Assembly (NCBI RefSeq): GCF_014257025.1
Contig: NZ_JACMSF010000035.1
Span: 31,857-95,856 of the forward strand
Source: Streptomyces cupreus
Lineage (GTDB): Bacteria > Actinomycetota > Actinomycetes > Streptomycetales > Streptomycetaceae
Reading direction: 5' to 3'
Length of the DNA: 64,000 bases
Shown here: one piece after another, positions 26,177 to 35,719 of the stretch
Layout of the letters: the number at the start of each line of letters is the position of its first letter
Position numbering within the stretch: the first letter of the stretch is position 1
Made by a program: the position numbers and the translations under genes
The notes under the pieces: model-generated
Told to the model about the DNA's origin: nothing
The model's input: only the letters and a program-made list of their open reading frames with translations
Databases searched by the model: none

Positions 26177-27511
26177 ATGAGCGTGGCTCCGAGTGCTGCA
26201 CGCCATCGGCGTTCGGTGAAGCGTCGTGTTCTTGCCGGGGTTTCCGTCGCCGCGGCGGCCGGGATCGCGGTCACCGCGACGATGGCCATGAACGCCGAGG
26301 CGGCGTGGACGTCGACGTGGAACGTGTCGGCATCCGGCTGGACCCCTGACGATTCCCCCACGGTGTCGGTCGACCGGCAGGGCGACGCCCTGCTGGCCTG
26401 GAACGCCTGCGACCTGTCGACGCCGGGCTGCTACTACCGGATCCAGACCAGAGTGAAGACCGCGAGCGGTACGGTGACGGCGATCCGCACCCTGTCGCCC
26501 GACGGTGCCGCGCCGTCCTGGCCGGAGGCCGCCTCCGACGACACCGGCGACTCGGCGGTGGTCTGGCAGCAGGACAGCCAGGTCGTGGGCCGCCGGGTCT
26601 CGGCCTCCGGCAGCCTCGTCGGACCGCTGCAGAAGCTGTCCACGTCGGCCCCCGCGGTCACCCCGGTGGTCGCCGTGACCCCGGGCGGCACCGCGATGGC
26701 GGCCTGGACGGAGATCCGCGACGGAAGCTGGTACGCCGTCGCCCGCCGCCTCAAGCTCGACGGCACGCTCGGGGCGCCCATCACCCTCGGCTCGGGCTCG
26801 GCGGAGAAGCCTGCCATCGGCGTCGACCGCAACGGCGCGTTCGTCGTCGCCTGGGCGCGCGCCTCGGACGTCGTGGCCAGGCGGATCACATCGACGTCCG
26901 TCTCCTCGACGAAGGTGCTCACCTCGCCGATCGCGTCGTACGGCGGTTTCGGCATGGTGCGGGTCGGCGTGGACCGGGACGGCGACGCGGTCATCACCTA
27001 CCACTCCGGCGGCGGTGCCCGCTCGCAGGTCTGGGCCTCGCGCTGGAGCCGCACCGGCACCCTGGCGTCTCCCCTGCGCATCTCGGCGTCCACGGACAAC
27101 GTGGGCTTCCACCACGCCCTCGCGACCGACCTCGACGGCGACTCAATGATCGTGTGGACCCGTTACAACAGCACCGGCAAGCTCGAGTTGCTCGGCCGCC
27201 GCCTGTCCGCGGCCGGTGCCCGGGGCGCCGTCACCGGCCTGGGTCCCGGCGACCGCCCCGACCTGGCCCTCGACGACGACGGCGACGGCATGCTGGTCTT
27301 CCATACGGTCGTCCCCAAGTCGACGCCCCCGTACAGCTACACCAAGACCAGCGCCCGCCTGATCAGCCGTTCCGGCACCTTCGGCACCACGAAGACACTC
27401 ACGTCGGACGGGCGGGTACCGCAGGTCGACACCCGCCCGACCTCCCGGTTCACGGTCGTCTGGCAGCAGGAGAGCTTCCCGTACACGATCAAGTCGGTCA
27501 CCGGTCCCTGA
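26177..27511 (+). CDS. Secreted beta-propeller-like repeat protein
   Basis: A 444-residue secreted protein. After a signal region (VKRRVLAGVSVAAAAGIAVTATMA..AEA) come at least seven repeats of a blade-like strand pattern: VDRQGDALLAWN, SDDTGDSAVVWQQ, TPGGTAMAAWTE, VDRNGAFVVAWAR, VDRDGDAVITYHS, TDLDGDSMIVWTR and DDDGDGMLVFHT. The Asp/Gly-rich turns suggest calcium or surface-loop roles. ATG 26177 has GGAAG upstream. No catalytic motif is seen. The DNA of the signal region recurs at 30124. Confidence 0.72.
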   Translation: MSVAPSAARHRRSVKRRVLAGVSVAAAAGIAVTATMAMNAEAAWTSTWNVSASGWTPDDSPTVSVDRQGDALLAWNACDLSTPGCYYRIQTRVKTASGTVTAIRTLSPDGAAPSWPEAASDDTGDSAVVWQQDSQVVGRRVSASGSLVGPLQKLSTSAPAVTPVVAVTPGGTAMAAWTEIRDGSWYAVARRLKLDGTLGAPITLGSGSAEKPAIGVDRNGAFVVAWARASDVVARRITSTSVSSTKVLTSPIASYGGFGMVRVGVDRDGDAVITYHSGGGARSQVWASRWSRTGTLASPLRISASTDNVGFHHALATDLDGDSMIVWTRYNSTGKLELLGRRLSAAGARGAVTGLGPGDRPDLALDDDGDGMLVFHTVVPKSTPPYSYTKTSARLISRSGTFGTTKTLTSDGRVPQVDTRPTSRFTVVWQQESFPYTIKSVTGP

Positions 27512-27577
27512 CCGGCTTCGACTGCCCCGCTGCTTTCGCTCGGCGGGTTCCCACTCATCCCTCTGTGAAGGAGATGC

Positions 27578-28366
27578 ATGCGCAAGCGCGCTGCCTTTGC
27601 CCTGCTCACCACCGTCGCCGGGCTGGCCGGCTTCGCCGTCCCCGGTGCCTACGCGGACGAGACGGTGGGCGACATCCAGATCAACAGCGTCGTGGTCAAC
27701 GGCGGTAAGAGCATCGTGGTCGACACGGCCGACAAGACGATCACGGTCTCGGTGACCGCCACCGACCCGTCGGGCATCTGGGACGCGGATTTCTACCTGT
27801 GGCGGGGCCCGGACGGCGCCGACCCCTACTACGACGCCGACGACTACATCGTGCCCAACGAGGACACCACCCCAGCGGACTGCGTCGCCTCCAGCAGCAC
27901 CACGTCCACCTGCTCGAAGACCTTCACCTTCGAACCGGACTGGTGGCTCACGAACGCCGATGCCGGTACGTGGAAGGTCGGTGTCCAGGTGTCGGCCAAC
28001 GACAACAGCTGGGCCGAGCGGTACGCCTACACCACCACGCGCCTTCAGCGGCACTCCAAGCTGACCGCCAACGCGAGCCCTGAGCCGATCGCCAAGGGCA
28101 AGACACTGACGATCACCGGCAAACTGACCCGGGCCAACTGGGACACGCTCGATTACGGGGGCTACACCAACCAGCCGGTCAAGCTCCAGTTCCGCAAGGC
28201 CGGTACTACGACCTACACGACCGTCAAGACCGTGTACACCTCCAGCACCGGCAACCTGACGACCACGGCCCTCGCTGCCGAAGACGGCTACTGGCGCTGG
28301 TACTTCGCGGGCACCTCCACCACCCCTGCCGCCAAGGCGACCGGCGACTTCGTGGACGTGCAGTAA
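27578..28366 (+). CDS. Secreted Ig-like domain protein
   Basis: A 262-residue exported protein: signal peptide MRKRAAFALLTTVAGLAGFA..AYA, an N-terminal beta domain with an acidic stretch (DGADPYYDADDYIVP) and one Cys pair (DCVASSSTTSTCSK), and a C-terminal Ig-like domain (SKLTANASPEPIAKGKTLTITG) of the kind that bolsters Streptomyces secreted proteins. GAAGGAG lies upstream. It is followed by a strong terminator and may share expression with the propeller gene 66 bp upstream. Confidence 0.72.
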   Translation: MRKRAAFALLTTVAGLAGFAVPGAYADETVGDIQINSVVVNGGKSIVVDTADKTITVSVTATDPSGIWDADFYLWRGPDGADPYYDADDYIVPNEDTTPADCVASSSTTSTCSKTFTFEPDWWLTNADAGTWKVGVQVSANDNSWAERYAYTTTRLQRHSKLTANASPEPIAKGKTLTITGKLTRANWDTLDYGGYTNQPVKLQFRKAGTTTYTTVKTVYTSSTGNLTTTALAAEDGYWRWYFAGTSTTPAAKATGDFVDVQ

Positions 28367-28401
28367 CCCGAACAAGTCGCCGCCCTGCCCCGTCCATGCG
28401 A

Positions 28402-28428
28402 AACCCCCAGGTCATAGACCTGGGGGTT
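28402..28428. terminator. Hairpin terminator
   Basis: A perfect 12-bp stem with a 3-nt loop (arms 28402-28413 and 28417-28428) lies 36 bp after the Ig-like protein gene and in front of the convergent gene's end. Confidence 0.85.
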
Positions 28429-28546
28429 CGTCTCAGAAGCCTGATGAGTAAACGCTCGGCTCTTGAGTACATCAGCCGGTACGGCCCTTGCGTCGGATGC
28501 AGCCTGCGGGGTCCGAGCCGAGCCTGTGACGCAAAGTGGAAAGGGC

Positions 28547-29923
28547 TCAGTCCGAGGTGATGTTGACCGTGACCGAGCCGTAGGCGTAGGCGTGCCGCGC
28601 GTCGCCGTAGTACTGGACGGTGTACTGGACATCGCCCTTGGCCTTCGGCTGGTCGGTGTAGTTGAACGTGCCGTCCGCGGCGACGGTCGCGGAGCCGATC
28701 AGCGTGCCCTCACCCGCCATGGGGCCGTCGATCCGCCAGATGTCCACGGTGCTTCCAGCGCCGAAGCCCACGGGCGCTTCGAGCTTTCCGGTGAGGGTGA
28801 GGTTCTGGTTCCGGGGCGACGAGGCGGGTGCTTGCACGGTGACGGTGGTGGCGACCTGCGGGTGGTTCAGGACCTGCAGCGTCAGGGACGAAGAGCCGCT
28901 GGTCTCGGTGACTGCGAAGATCCGGCTGCCGTCCGGAGCCCAGGCCAGACCGCCGGACACGAGGGTGGTGTTGGCGTAGTCGGAGGGCTCCGGGAAATCC
29001 CAGGCCGTGTAGGCCGTGGAGTTGCCCTGCGTGAACAGTTGCACGTCGGGCCAGGATGGCCCGTAGACGCCCGCCGCTATCGTGCTGTCGGGGGCGACGG
29101 CCACCGCGGTGGGGGACCAGTTGGTGGTGTAGATGCCGTCGTCCGCCAGGTCTGCTGTGCGCAACACCTGGTGGTAATGGGCCGCGGCGCAGGCGACGAC
29201 GATCTGCCGGCCGTCCGGTGTCAGCGCGACGTCCTGCAGGCTTGCGCATCCGTCCGGCCCTGGATCGACGCGCTTCGCCTGGGTGTCGGCCTGACCGGTA
29301 CTCACGTCGTAGACCGCTACGGCGGCTGCGTTGCCGTCGGACTCGGCTGCCACGAGCGTGTTCGGATCCTGCGGCGTGGCGGCCAGGCGGGGCGAGCCGC
29401 GGAACGTGTCGAGGCCCTGGCCCCGGGTGACGACCGGCTGCGCGCCGCTCAGGTCCAGGGAGCCGAGGGCGCCCCTCCAGGTGTCGAGGCTGTAGCCGAA
29501 CCAGATCCTGCCTCCGGCCAGCGCGAGGGAGGTCGGACCGGCATAGGCACCCGCGCCGGTACCGGTGTCGTACCGGGCGGTCTCCTGCAGGGTGACGGTG
29601 TCGATCGCGGCGATCGCGCCGGCGTCGCGGAGGGCTACGTACAGCGTCCTGGAGTCGCTGGACAGCGCGAATCCCCAGGCGCCGTCCGCACCGCTGATCT
29701 GCTTTATGACCTGGCCCGTGTAGTCCGTCACCAGAACGCTGTCACCGAACGGGTCACTGAGAAAGACCTGCTGATGAGCTGCGTCGACGGCTATGTCCCG
29801 ATACGAGCTGATCGGCAGTGAGCTACTGGTGTCCGCGGCGGCCGCGGTCGTTCCGAGGCCGAGGAACGAGAGGCTCAGAGCAGCGGAAAGTGCCGCTCTT
29901 TCTGCGAACTGTCTTATGCGCAC
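28547..29923 (-). CDS. Secreted seven-bladed beta-propeller (YncE-like) with C-terminal Ig-like domain
   Basis: A 458-residue exported protein. Signal peptide MRIRQFAERAALSAALSLSFLGLGTTAAAA is followed by blades with the YVTN-type pattern (RDIAVDAAHQQVFLSDPFGDSVLVTDYTG; GFALSSDSRTLYVALRDAGAIAAID; AVAPDSTIAAGVYG). A terminal domain TVTVQAPASSPRNQNLTLTGKL resembles that of the neighbouring 27578 protein. GTG 29923 follows AAGGAAG. Role unknown, probably cell-surface binding. Confidence 0.75.
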   Translation of the reverse strand: MRIRQFAERAALSAALSLSFLGLGTTAAAADTSSSLPISSYRDIAVDAAHQQVFLSDPFGDSVLVTDYTGQVIKQISGADGAWGFALSSDSRTLYVALRDAGAIAAIDTVTLQETARYDTGTGAGAYAGPTSLALAGGRIWFGYSLDTWRGALGSLDLSGAQPVVTRGQGLDTFRGSPRLAATPQDPNTLVAAESDGNAAAVAVYDVSTGQADTQAKRVDPGPDGCASLQDVALTPDGRQIVVACAAAHYHQVLRTADLADDGIYTTNWSPTAVAVAPDSTIAAGVYGPSWPDVQLFTQGNSTAYTAWDFPEPSDYANTTLVSGGLAWAPDGSRIFAVTETSGSSSLTLQVLNHPQVATTVTVQAPASSPRNQNLTLTGKLEAPVGFGAGSTVDIWRIDGPMAGEGTLIGSATVAADGTFNYTDQPKAKGDVQYTVQYYGDARHAYAYGSVTVNITSD

Positions 29924-30123
29924 GTGGTCGGTCGCTTCCTTCAGTAGGACGTCGTCTGGAGGTGAGCTCCGCGAAAGGCACGACGAGCACAACGGTCCGG
30001 CGCTGTGCACGGCACTGCCACTGTCATGATCGACAGGCGGCACTTACCCAGCGCAAACGCCCACCCGGACGTCACACCGGTGGATCACGTAGCGCGGCAC
30101 ACAGCCGGGACGCTCCGGCTGCC

Positions 30124-30147
30124 GCACGCCATCGGCGTTCGGTGAAG
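30124..30147 (+). repeat. 24-bp copy of the propeller-gene signal region
   Basis: These 24 bases are identical to 26198-26221, inside the signal-peptide region of the secreted propeller gene (encoding ARHRRSVK). Similarity continues weakly on both sides. No ORF follows, so this looks like the stump of a lost paralogue. Confidence 0.6.
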
Positions 30148-30180
30148 GCTCTCGTTCGCCAAGGAGTTCCCGACGCGACG

Positions 30181-30214
30181 CGCGGGGCCGCGCCCTCATC
30201 GGCGCGGCCCCGCG
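30181..30214. terminator. Hairpin terminator
   Basis: A perfect 14-bp GC stem (30181-30194 with 30201-30214, 6-nt loop) lies 36 bp beyond the stop of the minus-strand LVIVD gene. Confidence 0.85.
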
Positions 30215-30249
30215 TTGTCAGTGGTCCCGTTCCGGACCGGGCCCGCTGC

Positions 30250-32145
30250 TCACAGTCCTCCGGTGTACTCGAAGATGTAGAGCCCGTGGTCGCGGTCGGA
30301 GGCGGCGACGTACTCCTTGCCGCCGGACTCGAAGACCTGGGCGCCCCAGAAGTTGTTGCCGCCCTCGTCGATGTAGTGGCCCACCTCGACGATCTCGTCG
30401 TCGACGATCTTCGCGACGCGCAGCCCGGCCGCGTAGTACGAGAAGTAGAGCAGGTCGGCCCGCTTCTCCGAGACGGCCACCTCGTGGATGGACAGGTCGC
30501 CGGAGCCCGTCGCGTGGGCCGGGTCGTGGGCCTCGGGGACGGCGTAGGTGTCCAGCTCGGTGAGCTTGCCGCTCTCGTTGCGGTAGAGGTGCGCGTAGCC
30601 CCAGCCGTCGAAGTACGACGAGAAGGTCAGCCGGTCGCCCTTGGTGCCGACCGGCACCGGCAGCTGCGCGGGGCCCGTTCCGGCCATGCAGGCCGCGTCG
30701 TCGTACGGCTGGTTGAAGATCGCGAAGCCCTGGCCGCGCGGTGCGACGCCGAAGGTCGGGATGTCGCCCTCGACGCTCATGCCGAGGGTCTGGTCGCAGG
30801 CGTCCGTGCCGGTGCGGTTGAAGACGAGTACGGCGTCGTAGCCGCCGGCCGCGATGACGTTCGCGACCTTCTCGGTGAAGGTGCACACGCCCCGTTCGAC
30901 GACGGCTACGTCCACGGCGTTCGGGTCGCCGGCGGGGACCGCCGGATCGCCGATGCAGGCGCGGCCCGCGAAGACGGAGTCGCCGGTGATGGTCTGCGCC
31001 TCTTCCAGGCGTGTGGTGTTGCTGCCCTGGCTCGCCGTGATCTCAGTGCCGTCGGTGACGTTGCGGGCGGCGAGCGCGTACGGCCCGAAGTCCTCGTCGG
31101 CGCCGATGACGTACTTGTTGTCGAGGGTGAACTCGGCCTGGTGGGCATTGCCTTCGGGCGCCACCTGGAAGCCGCTCTCCAGCGCCTCGGGGTCGAGCGC
31201 GGCGAAGTCGGTGTCACCGAGGTAGGCGACCTTCGTCGGGTCGGTCACGTCGAGGGTGACGTAGCCGGCGTCCCAGTAGGAGGCGAGCATGATCTGACGG
31301 CCGCCGATCTGCTTGACGACCATGTCGTGCAGGAAGATCTCGGTGAGGTTGGCGGGCGCGTTCTGGACGATCTGCGGGAACGCCTCGTCGAGGTCGTACT
31401 CCGCGATGACCTTCGCCTTCTTGGGGTTGGTGATGTCGACGATGTCGACGTCCGGGCCCTCTTCGTTGTCGACGATGACGGCGTACGCCTTGTCGCCGGC
31501 GTCCCAGGCGAAGACGCTGTGGATGTCGTTGGCGTCCTTCTTGCCCTGGCCCACGACCGTGTGGTCGCCGACGCCCTCGGCGAGCGGGGTCGGGTGGGCC
31601 GGGTCGCTGACGTCGTAGAGGTTCATGCCGCCGAAGCCGACGGCTTCCTTGCACTTTTCGTTGTTGCTGACCAGCACGTCCCCGTTGAAGTAGGGGGTGT
31701 CGATGTGCAGGGTCTGGATGCCCTCGCCCGGGGCGCTGCCCTCCTTCGCCTGGATGAAGGCAACCTCCTTGGGCGCGGCGGGCTTGCGGATGTCCACCAC
31801 GTGCACGCCGTTGTACTTGCAGGTCGCGCCGCCCCAGGCGGCGAGGTAGGCGTACCCCTCGAAGACGCCGACGTCGGCGATCTTCTCGGGCTCGACGTTC
31901 TTCAGGCCGAGTTTGCTGACGAGCCGGACGTTCTCACTTCCGGCGGGGAGGTGGCCCTCGTCACCACCGTGCTGGTGGCTGTGGTGATCGTGTGTGGCCC
32001 CGGCGTTGTCGATACCGCCGTCGTCGGCGGAGACACCGTCATGTGCGTGGGCGACACCGGCGAAGGAACCGGCGACAAGGCCCACCGCGGCGAGACAACT
32101 CGCGGCGCGTACGCGGGCTCTCGCTCTGCCCATGGCTCTTCCCAT
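30250..32145 (-). CDS. Secreted LVIVD-repeat/PA-domain protein
   Basis: A 631-residue exported protein. After the signal peptide comes a His-rich stretch (THDHHSHQHGGDEGH, a possible metal site), then propeller repeats of the LVIVD class (GVHVVDIRKPAAPKEVAFIQ, GMNLYDVSDPAHPTPLAEG, DVDIVDITNPKKAKVIAEYD) and an inserted PA domain (VAVVERGVCTFTEKVANVIAAGGYDAVLVFN). Such proteins are found on actinomycete surfaces without known activity. Start ATG 32145 has AAGGAG 4 bp upstream; ATG 32130 is an alternative. Confidence 0.78.
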   Translation of the reverse strand: MGRAMGRARARVRAASCLAAVGLVAGSFAGVAHAHDGVSADDGGIDNAGATHDHHSHQHGGDEGHLPAGSENVRLVSKLGLKNVEPEKIADVGVFEGYAYLAAWGGATCKYNGVHVVDIRKPAAPKEVAFIQAKEGSAPGEGIQTLHIDTPYFNGDVLVSNNEKCKEAVGFGGMNLYDVSDPAHPTPLAEGVGDHTVVGQGKKDANDIHSVFAWDAGDKAYAVIVDNEEGPDVDIVDITNPKKAKVIAEYDLDEAFPQIVQNAPANLTEIFLHDMVVKQIGGRQIMLASYWDAGYVTLDVTDPTKVAYLGDTDFAALDPEALESGFQVAPEGNAHQAEFTLDNKYVIGADEDFGPYALAARNVTDGTEITASQGSNTTRLEEAQTITGDSVFAGRACIGDPAVPAGDPNAVDVAVVERGVCTFTEKVANVIAAGGYDAVLVFNRTGTDACDQTLGMSVEGDIPTFGVAPRGQGFAIFNQPYDDAACMAGTGPAQLPVPVGTKGDRLTFSSYFDGWGYAHLYRNESGKLTELDTYAVPEAHDPAHATGSGDLSIHEVAVSEKRADLLYFSYYAAGLRVAKIVDDEIVEVGHYIDEGGNNFWGAQVFESGGKEYVAASDRDHGLYIFEYTGGL

Positions 32146-32519
32146 GGCTCTCCTTGGTGTGAGAGTGAAGAAGCGCGGGGGGCAGCGAGGGGAACGTACT
32201 CCGTGCGTGGCCTGTGAGGAAAGGGTTGTGGAGCCGCGTTAACGTGATCGTATCGGCGGCGGCTTCGGACGGGGTGTCAGCGGTCGTGGCGGTCAAAGAA
32301 GTTGTTCTGCATTACGGCAGCGGACCGTGACGGGGGGCTCGTCGGGCTGACTCCAGCCTCGCGGACCCCGGCGACGCCCCGGCGGGCGGATGCCCGCGTC
32401 CTGACACGGAACTTGTCGAGGGCCGCCGGGGGCGGAGCTGGATGTCGACACCGATCCGTCCATGCGTGCCGCACCGCCATCGCCACCGCCGCGGCCGCTG
32501 ACAGCCCGTCCTGGCCGGC

Positions 32520-32850
32520 GGGTTCGGTGGTCCAGGTGATGTGCGGGGGCAGGACTCGTGCGCACAGGGGGTTGCCACCGTGGTCGGTCAGGCCGAGGCG
32601 TCCGACCAGCAGGCCGTCGCGTGCGGCGGCGGCGAGGATGTCCGCGGGGATGGCGTCGAGCATGAGCTTGGGGCGGCGGAACATGGTGAAGCTGCCGCGG
32701 TCCTGCACGTACGGGCCTTTCACGTCGATGCCGGTCGGCGAGGCGGTCGCGGTGCACTCCAGGGTCCACGTCGCCGACGCGGCGTCGCCGGGCTGTGGGT
32801 GGGAGTCGGCCTCGACGCGATCCGGCGCGTTGTGGATCAGCAGCTCACAG
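32520..32850 (-). pseudogene. DUF5990-like gene fragment
   Basis: In the minus frame, GDAASATWTLECTA, GIDVKGPYVQDRGSFTMFRRPKLM and LDAIPADILAAAA..DGLLVGRLGLTD match the body of DUF5990 proteins. The usual N-terminus is replaced by sequence antisense to a desaturase fragment, and the C-terminus runs on without similarity, so the gene is truncated at its 5' end. Confidence 0.55.
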
Positions 32851-32864
32851 TCGGCGAAGTCGCC

Positions 32865-33050
32865 GCGGAAACGCTGCCGCGCTTCCACGTCCTCTCCGGC
32901 AATCTCGGCCACCAGATCGAGCACCACGTCTTCCCGGACCTGCCCAGCAACCGCTACGCCGAGGTCGCGCCCCGGGTGCGGGAGATCTGCGCCGGGCACG
33001 GACTGCCGTACGTCACCCGGCCCGTCCTCCGCGCTGTCGTGTTCCAGCGG
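32865..33050 (+). pseudogene. Fatty acid desaturase, C-terminal fragment
   Basis: The plus frame reads FHVLSGNLGHQIEHHVFPDL followed by PSNRYAEVAPRVREICAGHGLPY, the third histidine box (HQIEHH) and tail of a membrane fatty acid desaturase. No upstream membrane segments or first two His boxes exist, so only the last ~60 residues survive, head to head with the broken DUF5990 gene. Confidence 0.7.
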
Positions 33051-33204
33051 TCCACCGCTCGACGCCGATCCCCGGACTGGTGTGACCGACGCGCATCCAA
33101 CCCTGCCGGGCACGACATCCAACACATGTCTCCGGGCCGTGAACGATTCTCCGCCCGAGCGTCGACGATGCCGCCGGGAACCGGTCGCGCGTGAATTCGC
33201 TTGG

Positions 33205-34944
33205 TCACAGCGTCGGCAGGCGCATGGCGAGCAGGGCCACGTCGTCGGTGCTGCCGGGCGGCATACGGGCGAGCAGTTGGTCGCACAGCGTGTCCAGCGG
33301 TGCGTGGGCGAGCGTGAGGGCGTGGCGGCGCAGCCGGTCCAGGCCGGTGCCGAGGTCGCTGCCGGGGCTCTCGACCAGGCCGTCGGTGTACAGCAGCAGG
33401 GTGGAACCCGGCGGCAGGGACTGGGTCGCGTTCGGCCGGCCCGTGCCGGTGACCAGGGGAGCGCCGAGGACCAGCCCCTGTCCGGCTTCGAGGTACCGCG
33501 CGTGTCCGCCGGGGGTCAGGAGGAGGGGCGGCGGGTGTCCGGCGCTGGTCCACCGCAGGGTCCACGGTCCGGTGTGCGGGTGGCCTTCGACCCGGGCGAG
33601 GACGAGGGTGGCCATGGGGACGGTGGTGATGGCGGGCATGGCGTCGTCGAGGCGGTCGACGACGGCGCCGGGCGATCCGGTGTGGTCCCAGACCAGTGCG
33701 CGCAGGATGCCGTGCAGTTGTGCCATGCCGGCCGCCGCGGTCAGGTCGTGGCCCACGACGTCACCGATGACCAGGGCGAGCGTGCCGTCCTTCAGCTCGA
33801 ACGCGTCGTACCAGTCGCCGCCCACCTGGGAGCCGGCCGGGGCGGGCTGGTAGCGGGCGGCCAGCCGCAGGCGGCCGGGCTGGGGCAGCGGGGCCAGCAG
33901 GTTGCGCTGCATGGCCTCTGCGACGGCGCGCTGGCGGCCGAACCGCCGTGCGTTGTCGATGACCAGACCGACCCTGCGGCCGATGTCGCTCACCACCTCC
34001 AGGTCCTCGGTGTCGAAGGGGTGCGCCGGGTCGGTGCGCACCAGCGTGAGGGCGCCGGTGACCTGCCGCTTGGCGCCCAGCGGCACCGTGATGGCGGACG
34101 TCGCGTGCACCGTCCGCAGGAAGTCGCCGTGGACGGCGGCCAGGGGAGAGCCGGGTGGTGCGGCCGTCTCCGTCTCGTCCTGCTCGTTCTGCAGCACGGG
34201 ATCGCCTTCGTTCAGCACCTGGACCAGAGGTGAGCGCTCTGCCTCCCCGGGCTCGGGAAGGCGCTCGCGCCCGCCCTCCAGTCCGGCGTCCCGGCCCGCG
34301 GGACCGGTCACCGCCACCCGGTGGACCTGCCCGGAACCGGTCCGGAGGTCCACCGCCGCCCAGTCGGCCAGACGGGGAACCAGCAGGCGGCACAACCGGG
34401 CGAGGGCCTCGTCGGTCTCCAGGGTCTGCCCCAGTACCTCGGTGATCTCCGCGACCAGCGTCAGCCGCTCGTTGAGGTCCTCCAGAGCACTTGTATAGGC
34501 CGCACGTTCCCGGCGCGCGCTGCGGTCGCCCGTGATGTCCGTGAACAGCACGACCATGCCCTTGGAGGAGCCGCCGTCCGTCAGGGGAGAAGCGGACCAG
34601 GAGATCGTGACCAGACGACCGTCACCACGCAGATAGCGGTCGCCCTCCCCGCGCGCGGCGGCCCCCTCGGCCAGCGACCGGAGCAGCGGGCACTGCTCCC
34701 GCAGGAGTGTGCCGCCGTCCGTGTCCCGGTGCAGCAGCTCGTGCGCGTCCTTCCCCCGCGTCTCGGCGGCGGCTCGGCCCAGCAGCCGTTCGGCGGCCGG
34801 GTTGACGGCGAGGATCCGTCCGGCCGGATCCACCACCATCAGGGCTGTGCCCAGCTGCTCGACGACCTGCCGCCAGAAACCCGGCTCGGCCGCCGGCCCC
34901 GACCGCCCCTCACCTCCCGCACCGGGCACCGCGACTTCCACCAC
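33205..34944 (-). CDS. SpoIIE-family PP2C phosphatase with PAS and GAF domains
   Basis: A 579-residue regulator of partner-switching stress pathways. PAS domain about residues 25-145 (LMVVDPAGRILAVNPAAERLLGR), GAF about 165-320, then the PP2C/SpoIIE core with metal-binding GGDWYDAFELKDG, VIGDVVGHDLTAAA, WTSAGHPPPLLL and STDDVALLAMR. It would dephosphorylate an anti-anti-sigma (STAS) protein; one is encoded at 38622. No kinase (RsbW-like) domain is fused. Confidence 0.9.
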   Translation of the reverse strand: MVEVAVPGAGGEGRSGPAAEPGFWRQVVEQLGTALMVVDPAGRILAVNPAAERLLGRAAAETRGKDAHELLHRDTDGGTLLREQCPLLRSLAEGAAARGEGDRYLRGDGRLVTISWSASPLTDGGSSKGMVVLFTDITGDRSARRERAAYTSALEDLNERLTLVAEITEVLGQTLETDEALARLCRLLVPRLADWAAVDLRTGSGQVHRVAVTGPAGRDAGLEGGRERLPEPGEAERSPLVQVLNEGDPVLQNEQDETETAAPPGSPLAAVHGDFLRTVHATSAITVPLGAKRQVTGALTLVRTDPAHPFDTEDLEVVSDIGRRVGLVIDNARRFGRQRAVAEAMQRNLLAPLPQPGRLRLAARYQPAPAGSQVGGDWYDAFELKDGTLALVIGDVVGHDLTAAAGMAQLHGILRALVWDHTGSPGAVVDRLDDAMPAITTVPMATLVLARVEGHPHTGPWTLRWTSAGHPPPLLLTPGGHARYLEAGQGLVLGAPLVTGTGRPNATQSLPPGSTLLLYTDGLVESPGSDLGTGLDRLRRHALTLAHAPLDTLCDQLLARMPPGSTDDVALLAMRLPTL

Positions 34945-35098
34945 ACCGCCCTCCAGTCATGGCAGCCACCCACCGAAGACCGCAGGCGCATCAGGGGAAC
35001 CTTCACACCGGTAACCGATGGTCTCCGTCAATCGATGGTCTCCCGACAGGAACCCGCTCGCATGGCCGACACGAGGACCTGCCCGCCCACTGCCGCCG

Positions 35099-35272
35099 TC
35101 AGCGGACGGGACGCCGCCTGGCACGCCGGGACAGCCGCATCGCGAAGAAGGCCACGTCGGCGACGAAGAGCACGATGCCGATGGCCAGGAGATAGCCGAG
35201 GTCGTCCGCCGCCGCCCCGATGAGTCCCAGTACGACGGCCACGAGGACGAGCAGAAGGAAGAGCACCACCAC
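35099..35272 (-). CDS. Small hydrophobic membrane protein
   Basis: A 57-residue protein with two membrane segments (VVVLFLLLVLVAVVLGLIG and YLLAIGIVLFVADVAFFAM) and a basic tail RLSRRARRRPVR. Too short for standard gene finding but supported by AGGAGGT 8 bp before GTG 35272. Small two-span proteins of this kind accompany Streptomyces stress genes; function unknown. Confidence 0.65.
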   Translation of the reverse strand: MVVLFLLLVLVAVVLGLIGAAADDLGYLLAIGIVLFVADVAFFAMRLSRRARRRPVR

Positions 35273-35304
35273 GCCGGACCACCTCCTGTGCCGGGTGCGT
35301 GCGG

Positions 35305-35661
35305 TCAGCGGCGTGCGAGCTGACGTTCGCCGTTTGCTCCCGGCCGGTACGTCATGCCGTAGTGCCGGAAGATCTCTTCCTCCCGCTCGGCCGGCAGCAC
35401 GTCGTCCGTACCGATCGAGGGGGCCTTCCGTACCTGTCCCCTGGCGTGGGAGACCTTGACGTAGCCCGGTCCGAGAACCACGTCGTCGAGGGGGACGAAG
35501 ACCAGGCGGTGGCGGGTGGGCAGCCCGGTCCGGACGGTGGCCATGGCAGGTTCGTCGGTGGCCGTGTCCACATAGACCGCTTCGAGCATGCCGATCCTGC
35601 GCTGTTTCGGGTCGACCACGTCACGGTTGCGCCACTCGCGGATGTCGGCCGAACGGATCAT
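35305..35661 (-). CDS. PRC-barrel domain protein
   Basis: A 118-residue protein with a PRC-barrel fold (SADIREWRNRDVVDPKQRRIG; AVYVDTATDEPAMATVRTG; RLVFVPLDDVVLGPGYVKVS) and an acidic C-terminal segment (LPAEREEEIFRHYGM). ATG 35661 has GGAG 6 bp upstream. PRC-barrel proteins are common in general-stress regulons of Streptomyces; ligand unknown. Confidence 0.85.
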   Translation of the reverse strand: MIRSADIREWRNRDVVDPKQRRIGMLEAVYVDTATDEPAMATVRTGLPTRHRLVFVPLDDVVLGPGYVKVSHARGQVRKAPSIGTDDVLPAEREEEIFRHYGMTYRPGANGERQLARR

Positions 35662-35719
35662 GCCCCGCTCCTGTCTGAGAGCTTCGCCGCTGGTGCAACG
35701 GCCCGGCGTACACACTCGG

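Noticed and set aside
29818..32217. 799-residue plus-strand open frame
   Set aside because: Antisense to the LVIVD/PA-domain gene; no domain of its own apart from the 24-bp repeat at its start.
32302..34233. 643-residue plus-strand open frame
   Set aside because: It is mostly antisense to the SpoIIE phosphatase, whose domains are unmistakable; only the short desaturase piece in a related frame is meaningful.
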